A stretch of 64,000 nt of DNA from assembly GCA_009746045.1 (NCBI GenBank), contig RPFO01000123.1, positions 1,571,883 to 1,635,882 on the forward strand, in the 5' to 3' direction. This DNA is from Mesostigma viride (taxonomy: Eukaryota > Streptophyta > Mesostigmatophyceae > Mesostigmatales > Mesostigmataceae). The translations under genes and the position numbers were made by a program. The notes under the pieces were generated by a model. The model did no database searches, was not told the origin of the DNA, and worked only from the letters and a program-made list of their open reading frames with translations. Below, piece after piece: positions 33,201 to 44,317 of this stretch (the stretch's first letter is position 1; each line of letters opens with the position of its first letter).

Positions 33201-36200
33201 TGCCGAGTGCTGCGTGGGTCTCTCGCTGTCAGAGCTTCCGTGCTGGAGTTTGGTCTTTGGGAGCTTGATGCAGGTCTCCTCCATGGGGTTGTCCTCCATT
33301 GGGTTGTCCGTGGGTGGGGGGGCCATTGGTTTGTCCTCCATTGGGTTGTCCTCCATGGGCGGGTGGCCCGTTGGGTTTTCTTCAATTGGGTTGTCCTCCA
33401 TTCCTTCCATCCAGCACTGTCACCATGGCTCATCCTGGGCGCTGCCACATCACCTCCCCATGCTACGGCACCCCCCTATTGATCCAGCTCCTTCCCAGTG
33501 CAGACCTCACCCACCGTATCCCATGGACCCCTGTTTGCCTGCCTTGCCTTGCGTCCTGTGCCCCACAGTCGGACGTGCGAGGGTACGACCTGCTCTGGGT
33601 GGACGCGATGCACTGTGCCAACTATGCAAGCCGCATGTGCCACTCGTGCACGCCCAACTGCGAGACACGGTGGGTGCAGGCGCCAGAAGGCACTCATGGC
33701 AGGCGCCACGGTGGTGGTTGGCCAGGGCAGTTTGATGCCATCGAGCGGTTCCCCAGGTGTCTATTTCTTGCGGTGTATCATCTGTTTATCCTTTGTCAAT
33801 GTCTGCCTCTTGCCTTGGCTCCACCACCATCCTACCATGGGAGAAAGCGCCCATCCGTGTGCCGACATAAAGCCATGCCCTGTGGACTTAACTTGACCTC
33901 TGTGCTGCTTCGTGCCTGCTGTGTACGCTTGTGTGTGCCGGCAGGGTGGCAGTCATGGACGGTCGCTACATCTTGGGCATCTTCTCGCTGACCGACATCC
34001 AGGAAGGGGAGGAGCTGACCATCAACTACCACTCTGTCAGCGAGGTCGGGTCCGATGATCAAGACTTGCTCATTTAATCATATTTACTTACTCATTTGAA
34101 GACATTGTACTCCCCGTCCCTCTGTCAGCGAGATGGGGTGGCCTATGCACATGGTTAAGGGAGGGGTGGCCTGTGCGCATGGTTAGGGAGGTGTGGCCTA
34201 TGCGCATGGTTAGGGAGGTGTGGCCTATGCGCATGGTTAGGGAGGGTGGCCTATGCGCACGGTTAGGGAGGGATGACATGGTTAGGGAGGGGTGCGTGAG
34301 ACAGGGAGGGGTTTGGGGGCTGCGGGGGACGCGGGGGACGCGGGGAGTCGAGGGTAGGGAGGCGACCCCTTGGTGCTCAAGGCATCCATGAGGGCACCCA
34401 ACAGGTGTCGTCCCCCCCCCACACAACCCACTACCACCACCACCACCACCACCACCACCACCACCACCACCACCACCACCACCACCACCACCACCACCAC
34501 CACCACCACCACCACCACCACCACCACCACCACCACCACCACCACCACCACCACCACCACCACCACCACCACCACCACCACCACCACCGCCACCAGCAGC
34601 AGCAGCAGCAGCAGCAGTGCCACACTGGCAGTACCTCTGACGCACACTTCTTGCTCCGTGACCTACGGGGGAATATGCATGCGACATCAAGGAGGCAGAA
34701 GCATTCAATCGTGGCCACGATCGTGCTCCGGGACCTACGGGAGTTTATGGCGTGTCCTCGTATGCGTATGCGTGCACTCCCTTCGTTTGGCATTCGTGCC
34801 CCCCTTTCCCTGCGCGTCTGCTGCCCTTGTCCCAGGTATCGCCCGAGCCCACCTTGTCCCCACCATCATCGCGTCAAGCTAGCATGACCGCTTACCCCCA
34901 CAGCTTGCCTGGTGGTTGCCTGGCCTGCGCAGGTATGATATTGTTGCTCACCAAGCCACTTGTGGGGCTGGTATGGGATGCCTGCCTGGTCTGCCTGGGC
35001 CGGTTGGGGTGGGTGGGTGCCTTGCTCCGGTCCATGTGTGCAGGTGTGGGACGAATGCCAAGCCGCCATCTGTCTCTGCAGCAGCAGCCGGTGCTGTGGC
35101 AGCTTCATGCATTACCGCGGCGAGGAGGCGTTCAACCAGGTAAGCACGCCGCAGCGCATGGCCCGCTGATGGACCTCCCGACAGCAGGTTTTCTTTTTTT
35201 CTTGGGCAAAGCAGGAGAGGATAGGTATCGTGGTCTTCTACGTGGTCGTACATGCCAGTTGCTCCTGCGGTCTGCAGACAGTGTGCGAGCAACCCTAGTA
35301 GTCGCGTGTGCTAGCAACATGACAATGCTGCCCTGACCTGTACCTGTATGCGTGCATGTGCGCGTGCGTGAATGTGTGTGCGTCTGCGCGTGCGCGTGTT
35401 TGTATGTATGTTTGTGTGCGTGCGTGCCATTGCCAGGTCATGAAGGAGGAGCACACCTTCCTCGACCGCAACGCGCTTCTGCTTGCGGCGTGCACACAGC
35501 AAGAGCTTACCCCGGCCGACGAGGCCAACCTGGCGGCAGCCCACTTTGGGGAGAGCGTGCTGGACGGTTTGCCCCCGTGGGCCAAGAAGTACGCAGCCAA
35601 GCTGGTGAGTGGAGGGGGGGCATGCGATGGTGAGCGGTTGGGTTTGTGGGGGAGTTGGTGAGAAGGGGGGCATGCGATGGTGAGCGGTTGGGTTTGTAGG
35701 GGGTTGGTGAGTGGGGGAGCATGATATGGTGAGCGGTTGGTTTTGTAAGGGACTTGGGTCATGCGCTGGTGCGTGGGGCAGTGATGGTGGGCACTGTTGG
35801 GGAGTATGAGCGCACGCTGGGGAGTGGAGGCATGCGATGAACATCGGACAGGGCTTGGGGGACATCGGAGGAGTGGGTGGGCCAGTGGCTACCACGGCCA
35901 GGAGCTGCTTGCCGGGCTTCATGGGTGGGCGTTGCATCGTTTGGCGGGCGTCGCGTTATATGGTGGCTATGTTGTACTGGCATTTGGTTGGTGGGGGCAC
36001 AAGTGGGAGCTGTGATCCTTGTGCGCGTCGTCTACATCCTCTTCCACTGCCAGGCTCTGCTACTTGACGAGGTGTATGACCGAGGCATGCATGAGAAGGG
36101 TCCAGTGTTAATGGAGATGTACGCTGTAGATCACATTGTAGTAGCCCATTGTTAATCTGAATAGACCCCACTAGCTTAGTGTCGGTTTTTCATAGATCCG

Positions 36201-39200
36201 CTGATTAATATGCAAGTGTCGTGACGGCTGCAAGTGTCGTGACGGCTGGGTGCTATCTGGTGCTACCCTTCTGCTCGCCTTGCAGGTGCTAATAACCTCA
36301 CGTTTCTGCCCGTGTGGCATGCCCTCATTGTTGCCAATCATGCGCCGTGTGTCCTTGTCCGCGGCTCGTTCACCCTTCACCTGGCTGATCGGCTCAGTGG
36401 ACCAAACGGATGGCCTGAGGCTTTTCTTACAACATGCACCTGCCCCCACCCACCCACCCACCCACCCACCCACCCACACGCCCACCCACCCACCCACCCA
36501 CCCACCCACCCACCCACCCACCCACCCACCCACCCACCCACCCACCCACCTGCCCCACCCACCTGCCCCCACCCACCCACCCACCCACCCCCATGATTAC
36601 CCACCCACCCACCCCACCCTTCATATTCATTCCAATCGCTGCGTACCCCCCCAGTGCGAGTTTGTTTTCCTGGAGAAGCAGAAGCTCCCGGCGGAGCTGC
36701 TGAAGATCACCGACATTAATGACGGTTCGCAGCTCTACAATGAGCGGGAGGCCGCCATCGAGGTGGGGGGGGTGGAAAGGAGGCGAGGTGGTTGGGAAGG
36801 GGGGGGCAGCGTTACTGAGTGTGGGGGGGAGGCACGGGGGGGGTTGTGGGGAGAGGCCTGGGGGGAGTGGGTGGCGGGTAGGGGGAGATGGGGGCACAGG
36901 GCATCGGGCAATCTGGCAGCAGCTGCCCTCTGCTTCTAGTGCAAGGGTGGTGGGGCAGGGAGAGAAGAGGGAGGGAGAAGGATGATATCACGGCAAAGAG
37001 AGAGTGTCGGCCTGAGCCGTGCACTAGCGAGCCATCTTCTCATTGTTTGGCCTACCCTTCCCATGAGACGTTTTCCGGTCCACTGTCCCCACGTAGGCTT
37101 GTCGGACATATCCTCCTGATCCGCACGCGCATGCTTGTGTCGTTTTCGAGGGTGGGGGCTCGCCTGCTGAGACGTCACCGCCACTGACATACACCCCACC
37201 AGAAAGCAGAGGACGCTTGGATTTCACCCAAGTCCCTTCTAGTGGCCTCATCCATGCGGGAATTGAATGCCCACCATGCTCCCCCCCTCCCCTTGGCCTG
37301 CCCCCGCTTGGCCTGCCCTCCCCTGGTTCCCCCACCCAGGTGGACGGCATCACCGAGGGCCGCCTGCAGTCGATCGCGATCACCCTGGACAAGGTGCGCT
37401 ACTGCCTCGCGCACAGCGGGCAGGGGTGGGCCTCCTCCGAGGCGCCGCCCCCGATCCGCGAGATGGCGCCCCGCGCGCTTGTGTCCGCCCTGGTTACTGG
37501 CGACGACTCGCTCGTGGGCGCGCTGCTGGCAGGCGCACGCACATACGTGGGCGCGCGAGCGCTCGAGGACATGGAGGCTGAGCTGGCCGTCAAGGCCGAG
37601 GAACTGCTGGCGTCCGCAGCGGGGGGGGATGCAAAGGCCACGGCCAAGCTGGTCAGCGCCACGCTGCTCTGGTGAGGAGCAGGGGGGGGGCATGCACCAC
37701 GTGTGCGTGTGTGGGTGGTGGCGGTGGCGCGCGCAAGTGTTTTGTGGAGAGCGTGGGGGGGGCGGGGCGGAGCATGGAGCGGATTCGTGGCCACAAGGGG
37801 GCCCAGCCTCAGCGCATACAATCCCCACACCACTCGACCAAGCAACGTTGTTTTTTGAATCCCTCAGCGCTCAACATGTGGTTTGTGTAGAGAAGTACCC
37901 GGGCATGCCCATAAGGGGACGAGGGTTCATTGGGAGGCAACCTTCCTCAGTGGGGTTGGGGCGACCACACACCAAGGGAATGGGGTCGGGGCGACCACAC
38001 ACCAAGGGAATAGGGTCGGGGCGACCACACACCAAGGGAATAGGGTCGGGGCGACCACACACCAAGGGAATAGGGTCGGGGCGACCACACACCAAGGGAA
38101 TAGGGTCGGGGCGACCACACACCAAGGGAATGGGGTCGGGGCGACCACACACCAAGGGAATAGGGTCGGGGCGACCACACACCAAGGGAATGGGGTCGGG
38201 GCGACCACACACCAAGGCAATAGGGTCGGGGCGACCACACACCAAGGGAATAGGGTCGGGGCGACCACACACCAAGGGAATAGGGTCGGGGTGACCACAC
38301 ACCAAGGGAATAGGGTCGGGGCGACCACACACCAAGGGAATAGGGTCGGGGCGACCACACACCAAGGGAATAGGGTCGGGGTGACCACACACCAAGGGAA
38401 TAGGGTCGGGGCGACCACACACCAAGGGAATAGGGTCGGGGCGACCACACACCAAGGGAATAGGGTCGGGGCGACCACACACCAAGGGAATAGGGTCGGG
38501 GTGACCACACACCAAGGGAATAGGGTCGGGGCGACCACACACCAAGGGAATAGGGTCGGGGCGACCACACACCAAGGGAATAGGGTCGGGGCGACCACAC
38601 ACCAAGGGAATGGGGTCGGGGCGACCACACACCAAGGGAATGGGGTCGGGGCGACCACACACCAAGGGAATGGGGTCGGGGCGACCACACACCAAGGGAA
38701 TAGGGTCGGGGCGACCACACACCAAGGGAATGGGGTCGGGGCGACCACACACCAAGGGAATGGGGTCGGGGCGACCACACACCAAGGGAATGGGGTCGGG
38801 GCGACCACACACCAAGGGAATAGGGTCGGGGCGACCACACACCAAGGGAATGGGGTTGGGGCGACAACACACCAAGGGAATAGGGTCGGGGCGACCACAC
38901 ACCAAGGGAATGGGGTCGGGGCGACCACACACCAAGGGAATAGGGTCCCCGCGGAAGGTCACCTGCGCGGAGCGTAGGCACAACAGGCCCGGTGGCTGTG
39001 TGTTAGGCGCTCCCGTGAGAAGGCTTGGTGGGATCAGCAGGGCAAGAGGGGGGCCTGCAGCTAGTTTGCCAGACGGCTGTGCAAAGCAGGTCCAAGCTGA
39101 TTCCCCTTCACGAAATTCTTGAAGAGATTTTACCGCTTTTGTCTCCCGCCACGCACGTGATGTGATCCCTTAAGTGCTACCTTTTAAACCGTGTGCCGCG

Positions 39201-41547
39201 CACCCCTCGAACCCTGATGGACCTGTGCCACCACCCGGCCAGGCTGCGAGACGAAATGCGGCGCCTCACGCCCAGCCCCACCGCGCGTCACGACATGGCG
39301 GCCGACGTCTTGCACATCTACGGGCACACGGATACCTTCTTCGAGGCGCCGGTCAGTGGCATGCACGCCCTCTGCCAGTGGATACGCATGCCGTGGACCT
39401 TGTCCACACATGCGGACAGGGTAGCTCCCTTCCGATGGGTTTCATTTTTTTTTCTTCATGGTTGTTGCACAGGTGGTGGCAGGGAAGAGGGGCTGGTTCC
39501 TGGCTACTGCTGTTCAGGTCTATATCTTCCCTCGTGTGGGAAAGCTCCCGCTCTTCCATTCATGAATAGCTTTCCTGTAAGAGCTAGAATCGCACCGAGT
39601 GGCTGGCAAATTTATCTGGTTGCCCTGCCAACTGTGCACGTGCTGCCCGTCAGTCATGATGGTCCCTGGGCCCCCATGAGCCGTCCCTGGCAATGTCACT
39701 GTACTTGGTGCGGTGCATAGCCAGCAAGGCATCCCCGCGTGTTCCTCTCATCCTTGTATGCACCTGTCACTGGTCATCTTCAGCATGCCTTTGTGTGCGT
39801 TCATCGATCCTGCTGGCAATGTCACAAGCGCAGGCGCCCATCACCTCCGCCACCGCTGCCATGAAACGCCCGCAGACTGCGTCATTTCCCTGCCTTCATG
39901 GCCACCATTGCCATTGCGACCATGATGATCGCGGTGTGTCTTACTAATTATGCCTAAGCAATTGATTATATGTCACGGCGACGCGTGCGCAGGGCTACGA
40001 TCCGTTTGAGTCGGAGCCGGTGGAGATTGTGGAGGCGGACCTGTGCGGGAGTGGTGGCGCGACGCCGGTGGACGTGCCCCCCGAGCAACTGCGTAAGAAG
40101 TACGGCCGCCACGACGTGTGGGGCCTGCTCATCTCGTGGGACCACACAGGAAATGGCGAGCTGGCGACCGCGCTCGGCAAGGTGGGTGAGCCACAAGGTG
40201 ATGGCGTGGTCATGATACAAGGTGGCTGGGCCAGTTGTTATAGCCTATAGTAAGGTGGGTGAGCAGTTATTTTTAGCAAAGGTTTTGGGCAGCCGTCACT
40301 GATGTGGGATTGTGGGTGGACAGCGAAGCGGGTGGGCTGCACTTAGCTGGTGGTCAGGCAAGTTACTGTAGCCAGGTGGCTGCGCTTGTGATTACAGAAC
40401 AGTGGGTGGGTGAGGTATCACAGCGAAGTGGGCGGGCGAGGTACTGTAGCCAGGCGGGTGGGGCAGCAGCCAGTCAGGTGGATGAAGGTGGGTGGCGGAT
40501 GAAAGATAGCCACCGTACGTGTACCAGGAGGACTGCCGAGGACCTGAGAAAGCTGCAGAGCCCCCTCCAGCCCAAAGGCGGCCACGCACTACCTGGCGGC
40601 CCCATGTTGTGGGACATTGTAGATTTGCAAGTTGCAACCAGTGGCTGTGTTGCTACTTCATCCTGGGATATGGAGGGGAGATGGACGTGTTGCCGCGCAC
40701 CATTAAAGCGTTGCCAAGAAGAGACGATGGACATGACCCCTTTTTGACTGGCACAGCTTGGCATCATGAGGGAGAACACCCTGGAATGAGGCACATGGGA
40801 CCCACATATTCTCCTGCCAAGAGTATACTCATGCGGGGTCTCTTTGGCTACATCGACTGGATGATGTGCTATGCATTATCATGCCATGCTCCAAGGGTAC
40901 TACTGCATAGTGGACATATGCACGGCTGCCTAAAAGTCCCCGACCCCGGTGCATCTCCTGTCTATGTATCGTGCAGGAACACACGCGGGGCCTCTTGTTG
41001 CTGCCCGATGTCACCAGCTGCTACGCCAGGGACCCCCAGGTGCCGCTCACGAAGCAGTACGGCCCCAAGACGCGCGATGCATGGCTGCAGCACATGGTGA
41101 GGCCCAAACTCTTGTCGGGCGATGGCTCATCTCACCTTTGTATAGTGGGGCCCGCATTATGCACATGTCATGGGCGGCACATGCAAATCCATGCACACTG
41201 CAGGCTTGTTGGACCACACTGGCATTAAGGCTGCAAATGGGTTGTCAATCGTGGCAGGTGGCAGGTGGCAGGCGCTTTGTTAATGCATTGGAAGGTAGTG
41301 GTTTAGCCAGGTTTGGGCAACGCTTGTCCCTTTAACTGATTCCACGTTCTTTTGCTTGCTCGTGTATCTCCAGGTGACCGAGAAACACAAGCCGTGGCCA
41401 AGCAACCTCCCCTGGGCGTACAAGTCAGGGATCCATGGCAGCCCCGTATTTAATGCCGTATACCAGAAAAAGGCAGTCCCGGCCTCATTAATGAATTGGC
41501 TTCGCCAGCACCAAGTGGACAATGTTGGCATTTATGACAGGGCATGA
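18251..41547 (+). CDS. ATXR3: ATXR3/SDG2-like histone H3K4 methyltransferase, complete, 20 exons
   Basis: Exons: 18251-20300, 22588-25203, 26266-26936, 27840-28220, 28941-29110, 29814-29890, 30745-31181 (alternative start 30691), 31648-31935, 32492-32563, 32856-32972, 33569-33669, 33945-34044, 35044-35139, 35437-35604, 36655-36762, 37340-37671, 39243-39351, 39993-40181, 40977-41096, 41374-41547. Total 8376 nt, about 2791 residues, somewhat longer than the plant proteins (roughly 2300-2400 from memory). Donors are mostly GTGAGT/GTAAGC-like; exons 5 and 17 use GTCAGT and exon 10 uses GC. The product should methylate H3K4 in the nucleus. Order: Arg/Asp/Gly-rich N-terminus (1-480), Pro-rich part, GYF-like domain (~1205-1245), KRKK-type basic patch (~1530), F-box/LRR-like segment (~1710-1830), EVYGIDQY block (~2090), SET (2231-2360), post-SET (2361-2392), conserved C-terminal region to GPKTRDAWLQHM and the final WLRQHQ. 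The uncertain junctions are exon 7 start and exon 10 end. ATG 18251 is the first in-frame ATG. Confidence 0.92.
20377..21010. repeat. 36-bp minisatellite in intron 1, about 17 copies
   Basis: Unit GTGTTTGGTGGCCATGATTA plus GAGCATGATGAGTAGG, with a few substitutions (GATTAG/GATCAG, ATGATG/ATGGTA). The length is a multiple of three, so both strands show long false ORFs. It starts 76 bases after the exon 1 donor. Confidence 0.95.
21011..22149. other. rest of intron 1
   Basis: No coding signal. Short interspersed motifs recur: CACTGTATGCATGCGCAGT near 21530-21570, TTTCACTATGTTCA near 21630-21680, and a loose GGGCCCTCATTTAT motif at about 100-bp spacing (21725-22025). Confidence 0.6.
22150..22585. 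repeat. C-rich ~23-bp minisatellite before exon 2
   Basis: About 12 copies of CCAACCCCTGCCCCCCATGC with ATG, TTCGTG and length variants, followed by further CCCC(T/C)CTGCCCGTGTCC units that run into the 3' splice site of exon 2 (CCCCCAG at 22581-22587). Confidence 0.9.
24140..24262 (+). other. GYF-like domain in exon 2
   Basis: GRWFYLDAHGRMVGPHPMRV matches the (W/Y)YYLD..G...GP pattern of GYF domains, which bind proline-rich peptides. Plant ATXR3 proteins carry a similar module upstream of SET (from memory). Confidence 0.65.
25204..26265. other. intron 2
   Basis: Contains three spaced copies of CATGC(A/C)TACCTGTGGTGGT-like sequence near 25504, 25548 and 25631. No exon evidence. The acceptor is GCCACAG at 26259-26265. 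Confidence 0.6.
26725..27965 (+). other. F-box-like and leucine-rich segment (exons 3-4)
   Basis: The exon 3 end reads LPPGILGHVFLQLQGDLAS then TCRSWREVLLDKTYPKLKCV, an F-box-like pattern ending in a CR.W motif. Exon 4 starts with a leucine-rich-repeat-like stretch (LKKLILTGCTSLTADDV, LLADCPGIREVHIDRCPQL). The LTGCT...IDRC part corresponds to a conserved block in plant ATXR3. The F-box reading is inference. Confidence 0.55.
29385..29460. repeat. short tandem repeat in intron 5
   Basis: Three copies of a roughly 23-bp unit ACTATGCCACAGATGAATAGGGC. A separate imperfect duplication (CTCTTGTTGCCTCATGGATGC) lies at about 29206-29262. Confidence 0.8.
30120..30490. repeat. two short tandem repeats in intron 6
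   Basis: A 35-bp unit around CCCCATTTTGTGGTTCTT occurs about three times (30130-30215). A 27-bp unit TCCTATATGATGTCCTATTG then TTTTGGG occurs about four times (30400-30485). Confidence 0.8.
32492..34044 (+). other. SET catalytic domain (exons 9-12)
   Basis: GLGIVCSDAKGF (SET-N) and VQFFGEVYPPWRWFEKQ lead to GYDLLWVDAMHCANYASRMC, HSCTPNCE and GEELTINYHS, the equivalents of the canonical NHSC and GEELTYDY motifs. The NYASR(I/M)CHSC form is typical of the ATXR3 branch. Four exons join in frame across a GC-AG intron (32973-33568). Confidence 0.93.
33280..33410. repeat. TTGTCCTCCATTGGG repeats in intron 10
   Basis: About seven degenerate copies of (G)TTGTCCTCCATTGGG within the GC-AG intron. No coding evidence. 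Confidence 0.75.
34432..34618. repeat. (CAC)n and (CAG)n microsatellites in intron 12
   Basis: About 50 nearly perfect CAC units (34432-34590) followed by about eight CAG units. The apparent poly-Thr/His/Val/Trp ORFs on both strands are artefacts. Confidence 0.97.
35044..35139 (+). other. post-SET-like cysteine cluster (exon 13)
   Basis: CLCSSSRCCGSFMHYRGEE supplies the CXC...C cysteines that follow SET and help form the lysine channel. The spacing from the SET end (SVSE|VWDEC) keeps the family length. Confidence 0.85.
36440..36615. repeat. (CCCA)n microsatellite in intron 14
   Basis: Roughly 40 CCCA units with few interruptions, ending about 40 bases before the exon 15 acceptor (CCCCCCAG at 36647-36654). 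Confidence 0.95.
37954..38948. repeat. 30-bp minisatellite in intron 16, about 33 copies
   Basis: Unit TCGGGGCGACCACACACCAA then GGGAATAGGG, highly uniform apart from A/G in AAT(A/G)GGG and rare C/T changes. The 30-bp period keeps ORFs open in several frames on both strands (GRPHTKGIGS and similar); no spacers, so not CRISPR. Exon 16 ends at 37671 and exon 17 begins at 39243. Confidence 0.97.
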
Positions 41548-41734
41548 GGCAGCACGAGGTCATCGAAGCCGATCGCAAAAAGTCGGGATGCTTGCCTGCA
41601 ATGCTTGCTTCCTCTTTGCGAACTGTTGTGTTAGATCTACTTGGTAGATAGCCTGCATCAATTGAAATCCCAGCTTCCCAGTTCAATTGGACAACGGCAT
41701 TATGTTGCGCTGAACATTGTACAAATGGCAATCT
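41548..41734. other. 3' flank / UTR of the ATXR3/SDG2-like gene
   Basis: No ORF. No clear AATAAA was seen; a plant-like weak poly(A) signal is possible. Confidence 0.4.
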
Positions 41735-41858
41735 AAGTAAGCACTTGCATTTATGTGCATAGGCATGCCACGGAGTACCGTGCTGATCTCATTAGAAAAA
41801 TAATTACACTTCAGTTTCAACAAACAGACAAATATCGTCTGCGTCATTATTATTATTA
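41735..41858 (+). repeat. solo terminal repeat related to the element at 54958-57900
   Basis: CTAAGTAAGCACTTGCAT ... GGCATGCCACGGAGTAC ... CTCATTAGAAAAATAATTA ... ACAAATATCGTCTGC matches both inverted ends of that element at most positions. Confidence 0.75.
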
Positions 41859-42489
41859 GTAGTATTAGTATTATTATTATTAATTTAACATATCTCCGTT
41901 GGGAGGACATGTAGCACATATCCCTGAGACGGCCGGGGCATATGGCTTTTAATACATTCTGGGCTACTTCCTGCGAGGGTAGGGTGTAAACTACACCTGC
42001 TCTGGGTGCACGAAGTGCACCTGCACCACCATGATGTATCAGAGCTCAAAGGCCTGGCATGGGGTGGAAGATTAATTAATCAATTAGAAGCATAACTCCG
42101 TTGGGAGTACATGTAGCACATATCCCGGAGAATGGGGCATATGGCTTTTAATACATTCTGGGCTACTTCCTGCAAGAGTGGAATGTAAGCAACACTTGCT
42201 CTAGGTGCCTCAAGGGCACCAGCACCACCATGCTGTCTCGGGTTCAACCCAACTAAGGGGATCCCGGCACGGGGGAGGAAGATCATCATGGCTATACAAG
42301 GGCTAGGGCATGGCTTCTCAACAGAGAGCATCTCTCTGCGTAGGCATAGCATGGCTAAATTCTTAATGCAACATCCACATGTGGGGGTCCCATTATAGGC
42401 ATTGCTTGCAACCATGGGGGCCATTATGGGCGCACATGCGCGTGGGCCACATGCTAGGCTAAAAAAATTAAAATTAAAAAAAAATAAAC
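41859..42489 (-). repeat. two stacked LINE 3'-end modules
   Basis: Two related units, about 41880-42060 and 42090-42460, share CTCCGTTGGGAG(T/G)ACATGT, GCTTTTAATACATTCTGGGC and GCACCTGCACCACCATGATG-like blocks. Each ends (minus-strand sense) in a simple AT-rich tail (ATT or TTAA units) and lacks coding sequence, as expected for strongly 5'-truncated LINE copies. Confidence 0.6.
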
Positions 42490-44317
42490 TATAACATGCC
42501 TCCGTTGGGAGATCATGTAGCACATATTCCATGATGGATGGGGTGGAGGAAGCCGCGTAATCGAACTATCCTAACTCTAAGCTATCTCTAGAAATCCTAA
42601 CTACCGCTACTCATCAAAACGCCGCCTCCGCTTGGGGGGAGGGGACTTGCCCACAGGGTCGGGCGTGTGCGCCTTGACAATCCTCTTCCACCGCGTCTTG
42701 TCCTGCATGGCAGTCCAAAGACGGATGAGAGAGTGGATGCGGTGCTCAAACTGGGCTGGGACCACTAGGTCGTCCAGCAACATCTGGATGTAGGTCGTGA
42801 CAGGTTTCCCTACACTTTTGGGAATGTCCTTGGGGCCAGGCCAGGTCAGAATGTGGCGCCCTGGCTGGCCAAGCCGCTGGGGGCCGGCCAGACCAAGGGC
42901 GAAGCCTGCTAGGCTAAGCCTGACTAATCTACACTACTGGTATGGATTCCCTAGTCTGAGGCGGCAGGAGGGGGCTGCCAGGGCTTGTGGTCAACGTGGA
43001 TGACCGCCCCCCTCCAGTATATACCGGCTTCCCCCCTGCGCTCTGCCGGAGCTGAAGGTAGGTCGGCCATAGCTCGCGTCGCCGCTGTTGCTGGGCCAGG
43101 GTCAAGTCGTCGTCCAGCGTGAAGCGAGTCCTCGAGAGCTTCTTGCGGCATTTAAGGAACGCCAGCTTGTCCGCCATGTACTTAAAGGTGAGGAGCACGG
43201 GTGCCGGGCCAGCCTTCCCCCGCACGCGGGGGCTCCAGGCGGACAGCCGACATGTCCAGCTCACCAGTGAGTAGCATGGGGGCAAAAATGCCTCAAGAAG
43301 GCTCGTGGATGTCTCACCTGCCGGCTGGTCGAAGTGCTTGACGATGACATTGTGGCTGCGCGCCGGGCGATGTCGGCTTCCTCGCGAATTATAAGGTCGA
43401 GGGCTTGTTGCTTGAGTTGTGCCGAGATGGTGGAGGTGGTGGAGGTGGTGTGCTGCTTAAGCTAGCAAGTCCGCCCAGGTGGAGGGAGCATCGCCGGCCG
43501 GGCCAGCAGGCGCCGGCTGGGCGGCGATGTCCTTCACCGCGCCTGGGCGGTGAGGCCGGCGGTGTCATGCAAGCTCTCAAGGGCGGTGGCGGTGGCTTGA
43601 AGGCGTTCAATGGTCGAGGTCGAGGAGCTGGGCTTTGATGTCGGCAGTGGAGGCGGAATGGCAGTGGAGGTGCATGGCGGTGAGGTGAGGAAGTTCAGCA
43701 GCCAGCGGGCCATGCACCCGCCATTGCTGCGACGTCAGCAGCAAGGGGGGTCACGTGCTGCTGAAAGGCTTCCATGAGGATGGAACGGAGGGTGGGGGCG
43801 GAGATGGATGGAGCCCAGATCTCGCCGTCAGTGCGCTGGAGAAGGGAGTTGAGGATGGTGTGCTGGAGCTGGGGGCGGGGGGGGGCACCCGAACAGCAGG
43901 CGGATGTCGTTCCAGCGGCGGCCGTCCGGGAGGAGGAGGCGATTGTTGTCGTGGAGATGGAGGCACAGGTAGTAAAGCGAGGCGTAGTCCCCGAAGAAGA
44001 TGCAGTGCAGAGCACGATCGGACGGAGACATGTTGGTCCAGTCGTGATCATATCGACCTGGAAAGGTCGGAGCCGACAGCGCGGTTCCGAGAGGCGTGAA
44101 GACCCTCCTGTTTTGTCGGCGGAGCGGGCGCGTTTAGGGCCAGGCGATGCCGATGGCGAGGCATTGAGCCCGGGAGGTTGCTGGGCGACCACCAGTGCAC
44201 GACTAGTGTCACCGCTGCCTGCCGGAGCTGGCAAAGCGCTGCAGCCGCAGCTGCCGCATTTTCATGGGTGAGCGCATCCGCCAAACTGCGTTGCGTCGAC
44301 AGGCGTTTGCTCGTCAT
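42490..44317 (-). mobile_element. LINE family B, internally deleted copy (ORF1 remnant + ORF2 3' end)
   Basis: On the minus strand, an ORF1-like region begins at ATG 44317 (MTSKRLSTQRS) and passes through several frames. It includes SLYYLCLHLHDNNRLLLPDG, and near 43200-43020 the segment FKYMADKLAFLKCRKKL with DDDLTLAQQQRRRELWPTY, typical of LINE ORF1-type proteins. At about 42903 it jumps to the C-terminus of the family-B reverse transcriptase (HILTWPGPKDIPK ... LWTAMQDKTRWKRIV ... KRRRRFDE, stop 42607-42609). The RT core is absent. The 3' end has the shared CATGATCTCCCAACGGAGGC block and an A/T tail. Confidence 0.7.

Noticed and set aside
34045..34075. Extension of exon 12 to an in-frame stop (VGSDDQDLLI)
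   Set aside because: Splicing at GAG|GTCGGG gives the exact family length into the post-SET exon, so the stop is intronic.
34282..34793. Poly-Val, poly-His, poly-Thr, poly-Trp proteins
   Set aside because: Frames of the (CAC)n microsatellite in intron 12.
37954..38948. CRISPR-like array
   Set aside because: Units are contiguous without unique spacers and the context is eukaryotic; it is a minisatellite. The same applies to the 36-bp and 18-bp arrays.
37871..38983. Repeat proteins on both strands (GRPHTKGIGS, PLVCGRPDPI and similar)
   Set aside because: Artefact of the 30-bp intronic minisatellite; all frames are open at once.
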